Below the pieces are notes generated by a model. It ran no database searches. It was given only the letters and a program-made list of their open reading frames with translations, and had not been told where the DNA came from. The position numbers were made by a program, and so were the translations under genes. Positions 16,001 through 24,805 of a stretch of 40,483 nt of DNA are shown here, piece after piece. Origin of the DNA: CAZCJA01 sp964499015 (GTDB lineage Bacteria; Elusimicrobiota; Elusimicrobia; F11); contig CAZCJA010000009.1 in NCBI GenBank assembly GCA_964499015.1, positions 1-40,483 on the forward strand, read 5' to 3'. Position 1 is the first letter of the stretch. Every line of letters begins with the position of its first letter.

Positions 16001-19000
16001 CACGCGCGACCGTTTGAACAAAACGTCTTTGCCGGTCACCCTCAGCGCGCGCACCTTGGCCATGTCGCCGGTGGCGTTCCCGCAGGCGTCCGCCTTTGAG
16101 GTGAAGAAAACCTCCGCCATCGTTTCTCTGCGCGATGGGGGAAACCCGAACGGCACCGTTTTCCAGGTGGAGATTTCCGCGGACGCGAACTTCACGCCGC
16201 TTCATCAGCCGATGATTTCCATCACCCGGAGCAATCCGCCGGATGGCGTTCTTAAAGCCGAATTTGGCGTGAGCGGCACACCGCTCTCGCCCAATACCAC
16301 CTATTATGTCCGCGTCCGCGCTCTTAACGCCGACAGCGTACCGACCGCCGACGTTCATTTGGGGACGTTCACCACGCGCCCGGCGACCCCGCTTGTGGCG
16401 ATCAATCCCACCGGCCCGGTCCATCCGAAAGGAACCGCTTTCACCGCAACGAGCCAGGTCGCTTATGGCGCGGGCTCGATTGAATATTTGCGCTGGGTGT
16501 GGCACACGAGCCCGGGCGCTTACAGCTGGAGCAATTTGGACGCGAAGATTGACGCCGCCAACCCGGAGATCAGTTTTACCGCCGACCGCGCCGGGACCTT
16601 CTATTTGCACGCGGCGGCTTACAGCGGCGGCTCCACCCCGAACAACGCGCCGGAAACCCAGGTTCTCGGCCCGTACACGATTGTGGCGCCGGACGGCAGC
16701 CAACCCGAAATCGTTTCCGTGACCTCGACCCATAATTCCATCACGGTGAGCCAGGCGCCGCTGGCGAACATCAATGTTTACGGTTTCAAACTCGATGAAG
16801 GCGAAATCATCTACCAGGCGAATTCCAATTACACCTTCACGGGCCTCGCCGCAAACACCAAGTATCGCGTGCACATCTATATTAAAGACGCCGCCGATCA
16901 GCCCATCGGTCCCGTGTCGCAGGACGTCACCACCAAACAAAACGCGCCGACGGGTGTTACCGTCTCCGATATCAGCACCTCCACCGCGCGCTTGATCGCG
17001 CAGGGTTCGTTTGCCAACACCGGTATTTTGCAGAGCGCGTTCCAATTTACCCTGCAGTCCGGCATCGCGACGATCACCTCGCCGCTGTTGATCAACCCGG
17101 TGTGGAACATGCAGGGCGGGCTGGCGGCCAACACGCCGTACACGGTCACCGTGCGCGCATTGAACTCTCTCGGCGAAACCACCGTCGATTCGCCGGCCGC
17201 GTCGTTTACGACGCTGGCACTAACACCGCCAGGCCCGGATGGTAAAAGCATCGAGCCGGATGAAGATTATTTGAGCACGGCCCATAAACTTCCGAAGAAA
17301 TTTCAGTTTTCGAACAACGCGGGATGGGGGATAAATCGCCTCGAGTATTACCGTGTGATTGTCATTGAGGGGTCAAATCTTGTTCCGCCTCTGACTGATT
17401 TCGACGATGAAGAAAAAGCAAAGTCATGGATACCAAACACCAAATATTCCACCGAGCCGGTTACATCCTCCTTCTATTACATCCATTTCCGTTCTTATAA
17501 TTCGGCCAATATCGGCGGTCCCATTTACACGTATGGGCCGATTAACGTCGACGACTTGCCCCCGGTTCCCAATCCCTCTGAGCTTGAAAAAGTGGAGGTC
17601 TTTATCTCCAGCATTACCTGGACCGCGGTGCAAGCGACGGACATGGGCGGCGCGGGGCTGCCCAGCTCGCCCTATCATTTTAAATACGGTACCACCGACG
17701 GCTCGGAGATCTGGCGCGATCGTGAATACACGATGCGCAATTTGACACCAAACACCTCGTACTCGATTAAGCTGGCGGTCCGCGATGATTTGGGCAACAC
17801 GACTACGCCGGTGGATTTTTCCACCTACACGCGCGCGGCCACGCCGCTGCCGCTCTTGGCCTCGCTCAAAGTGCATATCACGTCCGCGACATTTGATTGG
17901 GACAAGCAAAACAATTCGAATAAGACCCGCTACGAAGTCGGCGCGTTCACCTCGGCGGATTTGGAATCGGCGCCGGCGCTGGTCGCGGACGCGGGTATCG
18001 ACGTTTCAACGGGCGCGATCACACGGCTCAATTTGGACACGGTGTATTGGTTCGCGGTGCGCGCCATTAATGTCAACGGCCACAAAACCCCGTGGGCGGG
18101 CGTGGGCAACGGCCGCACCAAGAACGAAATCGTCGCTCCTATTATTACCGAGCCGCTGACGGTCGCGATTGATCACATCATTATGAATTGGATCGATTTG
18201 AATCCCGTGGGCACGACGTACGAAGTATTGAGCAACGAAGGCGTGCCGCTGTTGATCGGCGGGGCGCCTCTGAACGTGAACGCGGCGGTGTCCCATCAAT
18301 TTAACGGACTTACGCCCAACACCACCTACAGCGTGGGCGTGCGCGCAAAAAGCGCCACATCGATTTACAGCTCCTTCGGTTCGGCGGTCGGCGTGACGTT
18401 GGCCAAAGCGCCGTCCGCGGGATCGGTCACCATTCATCGCACCTCGGCGACGGTGAGCTGGAGCGCCAACGGCAATCCGGATGGCACGCGTTATGAGGTT
18501 CGCGCCTCCACCTCCGCCGCTTTAAACGGCGCCGACGACATCGTCGTCCACATCATCGGCACCGAGGGTTTTGTTTTGGGGCTGGTTCCGGACACGGAAT
18601 ATTTCGTCAATGTGCTGGCGGTTAACCACGCGGGCGTTAAATCGGCGGCCATTCTTCTCGGTTCCGGTTATACGGGCGTTCAGCCGCCGCAGCCGCCGTA
18701 TATTTTTGCCAGCACCACCACCACGTCCTTCCGCTTGAGCTGGCAGAACGGCACCAACCCATCTCGCGTGCAGTATTCAATTGAGCGTTCGATGGACAAC
18801 TTCGCCACGCCGGCGAACGTTACTGTTACCGGCGATTTGGCGATTGATGTTTCCAATTTGGCGTACAACACCACCTATTTCTTCCGCGGCAAAGCCATCG
18901 GCACGCATGGCGAATCGCCGGTGGTGCCGATGGGCCATATCGTCACGTACGCGACACACCCTGTGTCGGGCACGCTCACAGCGAAATTGAATTCAATCGA

Positions 19001-22000
19001 TATCACTTGGGGCGCCAACGGCAACCCGGCGGGCACCGTCTATTTCGTTGAGACGGCGGCCAACCCGGTGTTTCAGGATTTGGTGAGAAGTGAAAATGTT
19101 TTGGGCACGGCGACCACGGTGGAAGGGCTTAGCCAGAACACGACGTATTGGGTGCGCGTCTTCGCGGTAAACCACGACGGTGTCCGCTCCGACCTTGCGG
19201 CCAACTCCGGCTTTACGGTTACCTTGGCCAGCCAGCCGGTCATCCCGATATTGGAAGCCAAGTGGAACCCGACACACAACAATCACGTGCGCGTGAACAT
19301 CAGCGCCGGAGATTTGAATCCGGACCACACCGAATACGCGATCTTTAGTTTGCGCGACAACGCCTATTTGGTGGGCGATGGTTCCGTCGCGGCCGGGCCC
19401 ACGTGGCGCAACCGTGCCGATTGGAACACCACGCTGACGTTCGACGGGATGGGCGTTCACGCGAACGTGCTCGCGCGCACGCAATACGAATACCGCGTTG
19501 TCGCGCGCAACCACGCGGGCGTGCTGACGGAACCGTCGCTCGTGCACCCGGTGCTGACGGTCCCGGCAAAACCCAATTTATCAGCCACCGTGGTGGACAA
19601 CGATTACACAAACCTGGCCTGGGACGCGATGGGCGCGGACGCGTTCCGCGCGTATGTGTCCGAAACGGGGACCGAGGGCTCATTTGTCAAATATTTCGAT
19701 TTCGTCGACAGCCAATTTATTCACTACATCAAACAGGAAGGAAGCCTCGATATCCCGAACTCGCTGTCTTCGACGCGCCACAACACCGAAGGCGGCCGCC
19801 CCGCGCAGATGACCGCTTTGCAGTTCAATCAGGACACCGGCGCGACCATCGACAGCCTTCAGTTCTCGTGGAATGCCGTCGCCAATCCAACCAGTGCGCC
19901 CCTGTTCTTCTATTACCTGGTGGGCGTGGGCGGTTTCGGCCAGGAAGGCGCGCCGTCGGACGTAAAATCGGCGCAGGTCCAGCCGGTCATTAAGAACTAC
20001 GCGATCGCCGGCACGCGCACCGGCAGTGTCGTCGACAATGAATATGTGTTCCTGGCGCCCAATGGCGCCAATGTCACCATTCCGGCTCTCGAGCCCAACA
20101 CCCATTTACGCGTCCAGGTGAAAGCCCGTTCATCCGACGGGGTCGATGGAGATCCCTCTCCGTTCATCGACGCCTGGACGCTGGCTCAGGTGCCGGGCCA
20201 GCCGGTGGTGACCACGCACTTCGACGACTCGCACCATATTTATAACAACGTGGCGATCGACCCGGCCGGCAACCCGCCGCACACGCATTACGCGATCTTC
20301 TGGGTGGAAGGGAACCGTTATCTTTCCGCGGGCGGCGGCGCGCAAGGCACGTCGCTGACGGACACGCGCACCGCGTGGTTCACCAAAGAGCGTTGGGACG
20401 AAGGCTTCACGCAGACGGGCCTGCCCAGCTCGCAGATTTTTACCTATGAAGTGTATGCCCGCAACGGCGACCGTTTGGGCGGCCCGCATCAGGTGACGGC
20501 GGCCTCCGTGCGGAGCTCCGTGCAGACCATCACCTTCCCGCCGCCGACGGAACTCACCGGTACGGGGGAAAGCTTGGGCTCGATCCGCTGGAGATGGTAC
20601 GACAACTCCACCGACGAAGATGGATTTGAAGTGTCGTTCCACGACGGCGTTAACTTTATTCCCAAAGCGGAACGCGACAACAGCGTCCCGGCCACCGCCA
20701 CCGGCTTCATTGAGGTCGTGGAAACCGGCATCCCGACGCCGAACACCGCGGTCACCCGCGTCGTGCGCGCCTCGAACAACAGCGGCTTCAGCGCCGCTTC
20801 CGTGGCCGCAACCGCGTGGACGCTCGCCATTGATCCCAACGTCGAGTCGACCAGCCATCAGATCAATGTGCTGTCGAACGAAATCAAATTCCGGTTTAAG
20901 AACAACCTGGTCTTCGGACCCGGCACGCTCAACCATTACCGCGTGAAGTTCACGAACAGCCCGACCTACACCTTTGACGGAACGGAAACGCTTTGGGACA
21001 ACGCCAGCGAGATCAAGGAATTCACGCGCGACGTGATCGAGCAAGACACCAATTGGTATCTGCACGTGCTGAGCTATAACCAAGGCGGCACGCCGTCGCC
21101 GCTGCCGAAGGTGTACGGCCCGTACCCGCTTTTCCAGGACGTCGTGCCGCCGCAGATCGAAGAAATCCGCCAGGACGGCGCGGAGCCCATTTACGGCGCA
21201 CGCGAACCGTCGCCGATGGCCGGCCTTTTGAACACCAAGAGCAAAAAGGGCACGCTGAGCGTGAAAAGCCTGCCGCCGGCGAACCAGATCGACGCCTCGT
21301 TTGCCGCCAGCGTTCCATGGGCGCCGACGGTGCACGGCCTGCACATCCGTTTCACCAAGCGTTTGGACGGCGCTACGGTCAACGACAGCACGGTGCTTGT
21401 CCAAGCGGTCCAAGACAATTTGTCGCAAACCATTTCGCCGAAGAAAATGAATTACCGGGTCGATTACAACGACTCTGAGCGCGAAATGCACATTCTTTTC
21501 GAGCAGCCGGGACTGCCGGCGGGCCATTTGTTCGAGGTGATGATTACCGCGGGGGTGAAAGACGTGGCGGGGAACTCGCTGCCGGCCGAATTTACCTATT
21601 ACTTCCGCACCTTCCTGGATCCGAACGTCACCAATGAACTCGTGACCGTGGGCGCGGATTCAAAACTTTCGATGCGGCTGCACATGCCGGCGGGCACGCT
21701 GCCGGAAGTGGGCGCGGTGGGCGTGGAAACCGACCCGGCGTCCTTCCCGTGGGGATTTGATAACGGTTCGCGCCAGCGCGCCAACCAGAAACAGGTGGCC
21801 ATCGGCGGCCTCTTCGCCACGCCGATCGCCGAACGCTTTATCGGGCATTTCAATGCCGCGCACGCGCGCACCGAGGGGAAACTTAAGAGCGGTGCGATCC
21901 TCAGCATGCCCTACACCGACGACGACGGCGACGGCTACGTTGACGATCTACCCAACGTCTCGTCCCAACAGTCGAACAGCGTCAAAGTCAAAGTATCGAA

Positions 22001-22412
22001 TTTGCTGATCTACCGTTTTGACGAGTCCACGCAGTTGTGGGTGAAAGTGCCGGGCTCGCACGTCGACCCGGTGAACAAGATGGTGGTTGCGGTCACCTAC
22101 AACATGGGCGTCTTCGCGGTGATCGGCACCGCTTCCACGGACGTGGGTTCGACCTACGCGTTCCCGGTGCCGTTTGTGGCGTCCCAGCACACCGAAATTA
22201 AATTCGCCAATTTGCCGGACGCGGGTGAAATAAAAATTTATACGGTGTCCGGCGAGCTTGTGAAAGAAATACAATTTGCGCCAGGTCGTCCGGATCCGAT
22301 CCGCTGGGACGTTAAAAACGGATCCGGCGAAGCCGTGGGGGCGGATGTGTACATCTACCACATCACCTCCGGCGGCAATAAAAAAACGGGGAAATTGGTG
22401 ATCGTGCGATGA
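13077..22412 (+). CDS. Giant secreted FN3-repeat protein with FlgD/T9SS-like C-terminal domain
   Basis: This 3,111-residue protein has a signal peptide (MKTRRPLILGAFLFSLAGPLIAA). I count about 20 fibronectin-III-like modules, each marked by an NTTYxVxVRAxNxxG-type strand pair (for example near nt 13616, 14233, 16294, 17149, 18319, 19138). Between them lie six copies of a different module of about 75-80 residues, starting near residues 244, 545, 832, 1132, 1418 and 2615. Its signature is an opening YxRxxW, a central W and WYLHIxAYN, ending GPxxID. The C-terminal part holds a Big_5-like Ig domain (about 2745-2850), a calcium-loop-like DDDGDGYVDD near 2946-2955, and a FlgD/T9SS-like sorting domain (about 3027-3111, AFPVPFVA to KLVIVR). 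No cysteine occurs anywhere. It is probably an exported surface adhesin or sheath protein. It is preceded by an 11-bp repeat operator and followed by a free copy of its C-terminal domain. Confidence 0.9.
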   Translation: MKTRRPLILGAFLFSLAGPLIAAVPTWNGNLSKTDNAVTGTWNDGGNPAETRYLLEASTRDDFQAGTVISSQTVLLSATIDELRGNTLYYVRLQALDPDPSAYADPVRTIRTFASIPSPQIPGSVFVPDPTGITVRWLSNENADGTVYRVEAFSDEARTVPAGSGDTTSTSLRIASLSPNTTYWFTVKAQNIEGGAFTAPHIAGAAMTLPGTYSIGSTPAASEIIWYGQNLSAVTFTNDGFSSGNVEYFRYRWMQNDVYAWPADEAQNVVQNEWTENTSSLIIPNDVSSQFYLHIKAYNAVKKSNGAASEKVVGPFQIDPVAPGPNPSVIENVVENATSITWRAAVTVDDFNGVGMNAAPYGWSFNGGPEVFNVNQTSVTNNVSANTSYTMTVRARDAANAPNYTTAGSRTAVTLQNTPASVEILETTNNSIRVRVNGTFPNMELGQSGLQVRVTDNNVEFLSEVEKDNEIILTGLDANTVYNVMARAINQAGRPTNWTGTVQTTTPGGSSSVTADQNPYNPPALGGKYKAPQRIRFTDNGAFERGDIAYYKMVISELASKPGAVAFDQSPRIEAGTWSRLFSVTQAPFAHIQSYNTSDQPVAGGYTRLGPWIIDAGAPLSMGGASVTVDSASAMTFYAGDVEDVGLAGMHSEPYSFDNGNTFQAADTLSVSGLDANTLHISTIVFRDEVDNRSLPLYIQAHTHQNTPTAVEVVSKNGKQVVVRALGSFLNLDDNLSGIQFGLKNEDLSIDWRPQWLKETETTFDFPNYNASYNVVARARNADGVMTAVSPELEIHTQPTMPAVSPIIGTVVGEWKGTPAFEFKTSELPGLNTYDYYEYVWTQSETYAFDLSEAQITWTPTALTEVRSLTATASGKWYLHIRAKSVTHEPSNSVTIGWFGYDNVAPAGAVLNAPVVGTNSIEWSTTEAVDSMVGLHDEPYLWSLDGGTERATTVNNRTYISLDLAPNTVHTISLRTRDRLNKTSLPVTLSARTLAMSPVAFPQASAFEVKKTSAIVSLRDGGNPNGTVFQVEISADANFTPLHQPMISITRSNPPDGVLKAEFGVSGTPLSPNTTYYVRVRALNADSVPTADVHLGTFTTRPATPLVAINPTGPVHPKGTAFTATSQVAYGAGSIEYLRWVWHTSPGAYSWSNLDAKIDAANPEISFTADRAGTFYLHAAAYSGGSTPNNAPETQVLGPYTIVAPDGSQPEIVSVTSTHNSITVSQAPLANINVYGFKLDEGEIIYQANSNYTFTGLAANTKYRVHIYIKDAADQPIGPVSQDVTTKQNAPTGVTVSDISTSTARLIAQGSFANTGILQSAFQFTLQSGIATITSPLLINPVWNMQGGLAANTPYTVTVRALNSLGETTVDSPAASFTTLALTPPGPDGKSIEPDEDYLSTAHKLPKKFQFSNNAGWGINRLEYYRVIVIEGSNLVPPLTDFDDEEKAKSWIPNTKYSTEPVTSSFYYIHFRSYNSANIGGPIYTYGPINVDDLPPVPNPSELEKVEVFISSITWTAVQATDMGGAGLPSSPYHFKYGTTDGSEIWRDREYTMRNLTPNTSYSIKLAVRDDLGNTTTPVDFSTYTRAATPLPLLASLKVHITSATFDWDKQNNSNKTRYEVGAFTSADLESAPALVADAGIDVSTGAITRLNLDTVYWFAVRAINVNGHKTPWAGVGNGRTKNEIVAPIITEPLTVAIDHIIMNWIDLNPVGTTYEVLSNEGVPLLIGGAPLNVNAAVSHQFNGLTPNTTYSVGVRAKSATSIYSSFGSAVGVTLAKAPSAGSVTIHRTSATVSWSANGNPDGTRYEVRASTSAALNGADDIVVHIIGTEGFVLGLVPDTEYFVNVLAVNHAGVKSAAILLGSGYTGVQPPQPPYIFASTTTTSFRLSWQNGTNPSRVQYSIERSMDNFATPANVTVTGDLAIDVSNLAYNTTYFFRGKAIGTHGESPVVPMGHIVTYATHPVSGTLTAKLNSIDITWGANGNPAGTVYFVETAANPVFQDLVRSENVLGTATTVEGLSQNTTYWVRVFAVNHDGVRSDLAANSGFTVTLASQPVIPILEAKWNPTHNNHVRVNISAGDLNPDHTEYAIFSLRDNAYLVGDGSVAAGPTWRNRADWNTTLTFDGMGVHANVLARTQYEYRVVARNHAGVLTEPSLVHPVLTVPAKPNLSATVVDNDYTNLAWDAMGADAFRAYVSETGTEGSFVKYFDFVDSQFIHYIKQEGSLDIPNSLSSTRHNTEGGRPAQMTALQFNQDTGATIDSLQFSWNAVANPTSAPLFFYYLVGVGGFGQEGAPSDVKSAQVQPVIKNYAIAGTRTGSVVDNEYVFLAPNGANVTIPALEPNTHLRVQVKARSSDGVDGDPSPFIDAWTLAQVPGQPVVTTHFDDSHHIYNNVAIDPAGNPPHTHYAIFWVEGNRYLSAGGGAQGTSLTDTRTAWFTKERWDEGFTQTGLPSSQIFTYEVYARNGDRLGGPHQVTAASVRSSVQTITFPPPTELTGTGESLGSIRWRWYDNSTDEDGFEVSFHDGVNFIPKAERDNSVPATATGFIEVVETGIPTPNTAVTRVVRASNNSGFSAASVAATAWTLAIDPNVESTSHQINVLSNEIKFRFKNNLVFGPGTLNHYRVKFTNSPTYTFDGTETLWDNASEIKEFTRDVIEQDTNWYLHVLSYNQGGTPSPLPKVYGPYPLFQDVVPPQIEEIRQDGAEPIYGAREPSPMAGLLNTKSKKGTLSVKSLPPANQIDASFAASVPWAPTVHGLHIRFTKRLDGATVNDSTVLVQAVQDNLSQTISPKKMNYRVDYNDSEREMHILFEQPGLPAGHLFEVMITAGVKDVAGNSLPAEFTYYFRTFLDPNVTNELVTVGADSKLSMRLHMPAGTLPEVGAVGVETDPASFPWGFDNGSRQRANQKQVAIGGLFATPIAERFIGHFNAAHARTEGKLKSGAILSMPYTDDDGDGYVDDLPNVSSQQSNSVKVKVSNLLIYRFDESTQLWVKVPGSHVDPVNKMVVAVTYNMGVFAVIGTASTDVGSTYAFPVPFVASQHTEIKFANLPDAGEIKIYTVSGELVKEIQFAPGRPDPIRWDVKNGSGEAVGADVYIYHITSGGNKKTGKLVIVR

Positions 22413-22732
22413 AAAAAATAACGATGCTTCTGGGTCTCATTTTGGCCGCTGCAACCACCGTCTTTGCCGAGCCGCATGCGTTTCCGGTCCCCTGCGTCGT
22501 CAATCGGGACGGGCCCGTCATCCATTTCACCGATCTTCCCAACGAAGGAACTGTCAAAATTTTTACCATCACGGGCGACGAAGTAAGATCGCTTAACATC
22601 CCTACCGGCCTAGCTACTGTTGATTGGGATCTCCTCACCTCAGAGGGCAAAAAAGCCGCCACCGGCGTCTATATTTACCTCGTAGAAGGTGGGGGTTCAA
22701 AAACAGATGGTAAAATCATCGTGATTCGTTAA
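22409..22732 (+). CDS. Free-standing FlgD/T9SS-like C-terminal domain protein
   Basis: This 107-residue protein has a signal peptide (MKKITMLLGLILAAATTVFA). The rest matches, position by position, the last 85 residues of the 3,111-residue protein before it: HAFPVPCVV / YAFPVPFVA, VKIFTITGDEV / IKIYTVSGELV, ATGVYIYLVEGG / GADVYIYHITSGG, GKIIVIR / GKLVIVR. In other bacteria this Ig-like fold caps large secreted proteins and, in type IX secretion, serves as the export and anchoring signal. Here it has its own signal peptide and no cargo. Its start overlaps the stop of the giant gene (ATGA), so the two are probably made together. Possible roles are a decoy, a chaperone-like cap or a subunit of the surface layer. 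It arose by duplication or fission of the neighbour's 3' end. The one cysteine is not in the larger homologue. Confidence 0.82.
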   Translation: MKKITMLLGLILAAATTVFAEPHAFPVPCVVNRDGPVIHFTDLPNEGTVKIFTITGDEVRSLNIPTGLATVDWDLLTSEGKKAATGVYIYLVEGGGSKTDGKIIVIR

Positions 22733-22749
22733 TCCCGCCTAAAAAAGTA

Positions 22750-22813
22750 TTAACCTCCTTTTAATCCCGTCTTAAGGAATCCTTAAAGGAGCCCCTGTTA
22801 CAATACGGTTACA
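22750..22813 (+). promoter_or_regulatory. 11-bp repeat operator and near-leaderless promoter of the PorV-TPR operon
   Basis: Four TTAA boxes start at 22750, 22761, 22772 and 22783, exactly 11 bp apart. An extended -10, TG-T-TACAAT (22796-22804), has its hexamer starting 16 bp after the last box. The ATG at 22814 is 9 nt past the hexamer and there is no Shine-Dalgarno. TTACA recurs 11 bp after the first copy (22798 and 22809), as in the array upstream of 13077. This is the cleanest of the four arrays in the window. Confidence 0.72.
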
Positions 22814-24805
22814 ATGAACGTGCGTAACCTGACCATCACGTCTTTCACCAAGTTCCTCGTCTGGGGGCTCCTCCTTTTGGGACTGCTCCCCGTTTTGGCC
22901 AACGCCAAGGCAGCGGGCAGTTCCGCTGCGAACTTTTTGAAGATCGGCGTCGGCGCCAGAGGCGCGGCGATGGCCGGCGCGCAGGCCGCGATGTCCGAAG
23001 ATTTAACTGCCGCTTACTGGAACCCGTCAAACCTCTCCACGCTCCGCTACAACGAACTCGCACTCATGCACTACTCGCTGGTGGAGAACGTCCGCTTTCA
23101 GCATGGTTCCTACGGCTTTCCGACTGAACGTTTGGGTGCCTTCGCCTTTGGCGCGAGCCTCTTCGATTACGGCTCGATTGACGGCTACACCGACGGCGGC
23201 CTGCCGACGGGTGCGGTCGAGGCCTCGAACAAAATGGTCACCGCGTCTTGGGCTAAAAAGATTTTTAGCAACTCCAAACTCTCCACGGGCTTCACCTTCA
23301 AATACCTCCAATCCGAACTTGCCGGCTACAAAGCCTCCGCACCGATGCTTGACGCCGGAATCAGCCTCCCGATTGAAGACGGCAACCTGCGCGGCCTGCG
23401 TTTGGGCCTGGCGGTGCGCAACATGGGTTCGGGTTTGGACTACAACGGCGAAACCTCCGACTTGCCGCAGCAGACGGTTTTGGGCACGGGTTTTTCCGCG
23501 CTCGGCGGCAATTTAAACATCGCCCTCGATTTGATCCAGTCGCGCGACACCGATTCCCACGCGGCGCTCGGCGTTGAATACCGTGTGTTCAACATGCTCG
23601 ACCTGCGCGTCGGCTACAGCACGCTGTCCGATTTTGTCGGCACCGGCATTTCTTACGGCCTCGGCCTGCGCTTCGCGCAGTGGAACATTGATTACGCGCT
23701 GGTTCCGTACGGCGACTTGGGCAACACCAACCGCGTCAGCATTGGCTACCGTTTCGGCCGCGCCGCCGCGATCCAGAACGCTTCTGACCAGGTGGAGATC
23801 GCCTACAAGAAGGCGCAGAGCGAGTACGCCCGCGGCAACGGTGTGCAGGCCTACAGCACGCTCTCCGAACTTCTTCAGGTGGCGCCGTGGCACACTCCGT
23901 CGGTGGAACTCAAAGTGCGCATCGAGAAACAATTTGCGGAAATGTCGGCCGGCAAAGACGCGGCCCGCATGGACGCCGAAATCACCGAGAAATTCACACT
24001 GGCCAAAGAAGCGTTCGACCGTGACGAACTGGTGCTCGCGAAGAAAGGCTTCGAGACCATCCTGATTCTGGATCCGAAGCACACGGGATCTAAAGTTTAT
24101 TTGGAACGTATCGATAACCGTTACGCAAGCTTAGCGCAGGAGTCTTATAAAGAGGGCATGGACACATTCGCCGCCGGCGACTATCAAAAAGCCAAAGCGG
24201 CCTTCGTGAAAACGCTCACGATCAAAGAAGACCATGTGGAAGCCAAGGCGATGCTCGAAAAAACGGAAGCGGTCATCATCGATTCCAAGAAACGCGACGA
24301 AGAAATGGCCAAGTTGTCCGGCGCGCAGGCCGCGTACAAAGACGGCCTCGACGCATACCGCAAAAACAACTTTGACGAAGCGCTGAAGAAATTTGAAGAA
24401 GTAAAGACGCTCATGCCGGATTTCGAAGAAGTGAACCATTACATGGGCCTGGCCAAGGCGTCGCAAGCAAACGTTTTGTTCGAACAATCGCAGGTTCATT
24501 ACAACAACGGCCAATTGAACGAAGCCGTGGCCGAACTGAACCGCGCTTTTGAACTTTCGCCCGAGGACGCGCGCATCGGCACCGCTCTCGAGATCGCAAA
24601 ACGCGATTTGGACAACAAGAACGCACAGCAATCGCAGGCGCTGTACAAAGAAGGCCTGGACGCCTTCCTGGCCGGCAACGCCGACAAAGCGGAGAAGATC
24701 TGGAAGAAAGCTTTGGATTTGGATTACACCAACGAAGACGCGGCGAACGCGCTTCGCAAACTTGAGGAAAAGAGGACTTATGAGAAATCACAAGAGCAGC
24801 AATAA
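22814..24805 (+). CDS. PorV/PorQ-type outer-membrane barrel fused to TPR repeats
   Basis: This 663-residue protein has a basic N-terminus and hydrophobic signal segment ending near LANA. Residues about 35-318 match the PorV/PorQ (UPF0164) family: ANFLKIGVGARGAAMAGA, then DLTAAYWNPSNLSTL, followed by amphipathic beta strands ending in VSIGYRFGR. PorV barrels shuttle C-terminal-domain cargo in type IX secretion, or act as related surface-protein handlers in other phyla. Residues about 325-663 are helical with at least four TPR-like units (YKEGMDTFAAGDYQKAKAAF, YKDGLDAYRKNNFDEALKKF, YKEGLDAFLAGNADKAEKIW). It heads the operon behind an 11-bp repeat operator, next to a giant protein carrying a sorting-like domain, which supports a secretion or assembly role. 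The next gene overlaps its end by 26 bp. Confidence 0.88.
   Translation: MNVRNLTITSFTKFLVWGLLLLGLLPVLANAKAAGSSAANFLKIGVGARGAAMAGAQAAMSEDLTAAYWNPSNLSTLRYNELALMHYSLVENVRFQHGSYGFPTERLGAFAFGASLFDYGSIDGYTDGGLPTGAVEASNKMVTASWAKKIFSNSKLSTGFTFKYLQSELAGYKASAPMLDAGISLPIEDGNLRGLRLGLAVRNMGSGLDYNGETSDLPQQTVLGTGFSALGGNLNIALDLIQSRDTDSHAALGVEYRVFNMLDLRVGYSTLSDFVGTGISYGLGLRFAQWNIDYALVPYGDLGNTNRVSIGYRFGRAAAIQNASDQVEIAYKKAQSEYARGNGVQAYSTLSELLQVAPWHTPSVELKVRIEKQFAEMSAGKDAARMDAEITEKFTLAKEAFDRDELVLAKKGFETILILDPKHTGSKVYLERIDNRYASLAQESYKEGMDTFAAGDYQKAKAAFVKTLTIKEDHVEAKAMLEKTEAVIIDSKKRDEEMAKLSGAQAAYKDGLDAYRKNNFDEALKKFEEVKTLMPDFEEVNHYMGLAKASQANVLFEQSQVHYNNGQLNEAVAELNRAFELSPEDARIGTALEIAKRDLDNKNAQQSQALYKEGLDAFLAGNADKAEKIWKKALDLDYTNEDAANALRKLEEKRTYEKSQEQQ

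Noticed and set aside
15303..17045. 580-codon open frame on the minus strand
   Set aside because: It lies wholly inside the 3,111-residue FN3 gene, is rich in Arg, His, Gly and Val as expected of a GC-rich antisense shadow, and has no recognisable domain or ribosome site. The same holds for the minus frames at 20130-21527 and 36414-37619.
24549..24779. Extended N-terminus of the periplasmic TPR protein
   Set aside because: These residues are overprint on the PorV-TPR gene and would hide the signal peptide that starts at 24780, which has its own Shine-Dalgarno.
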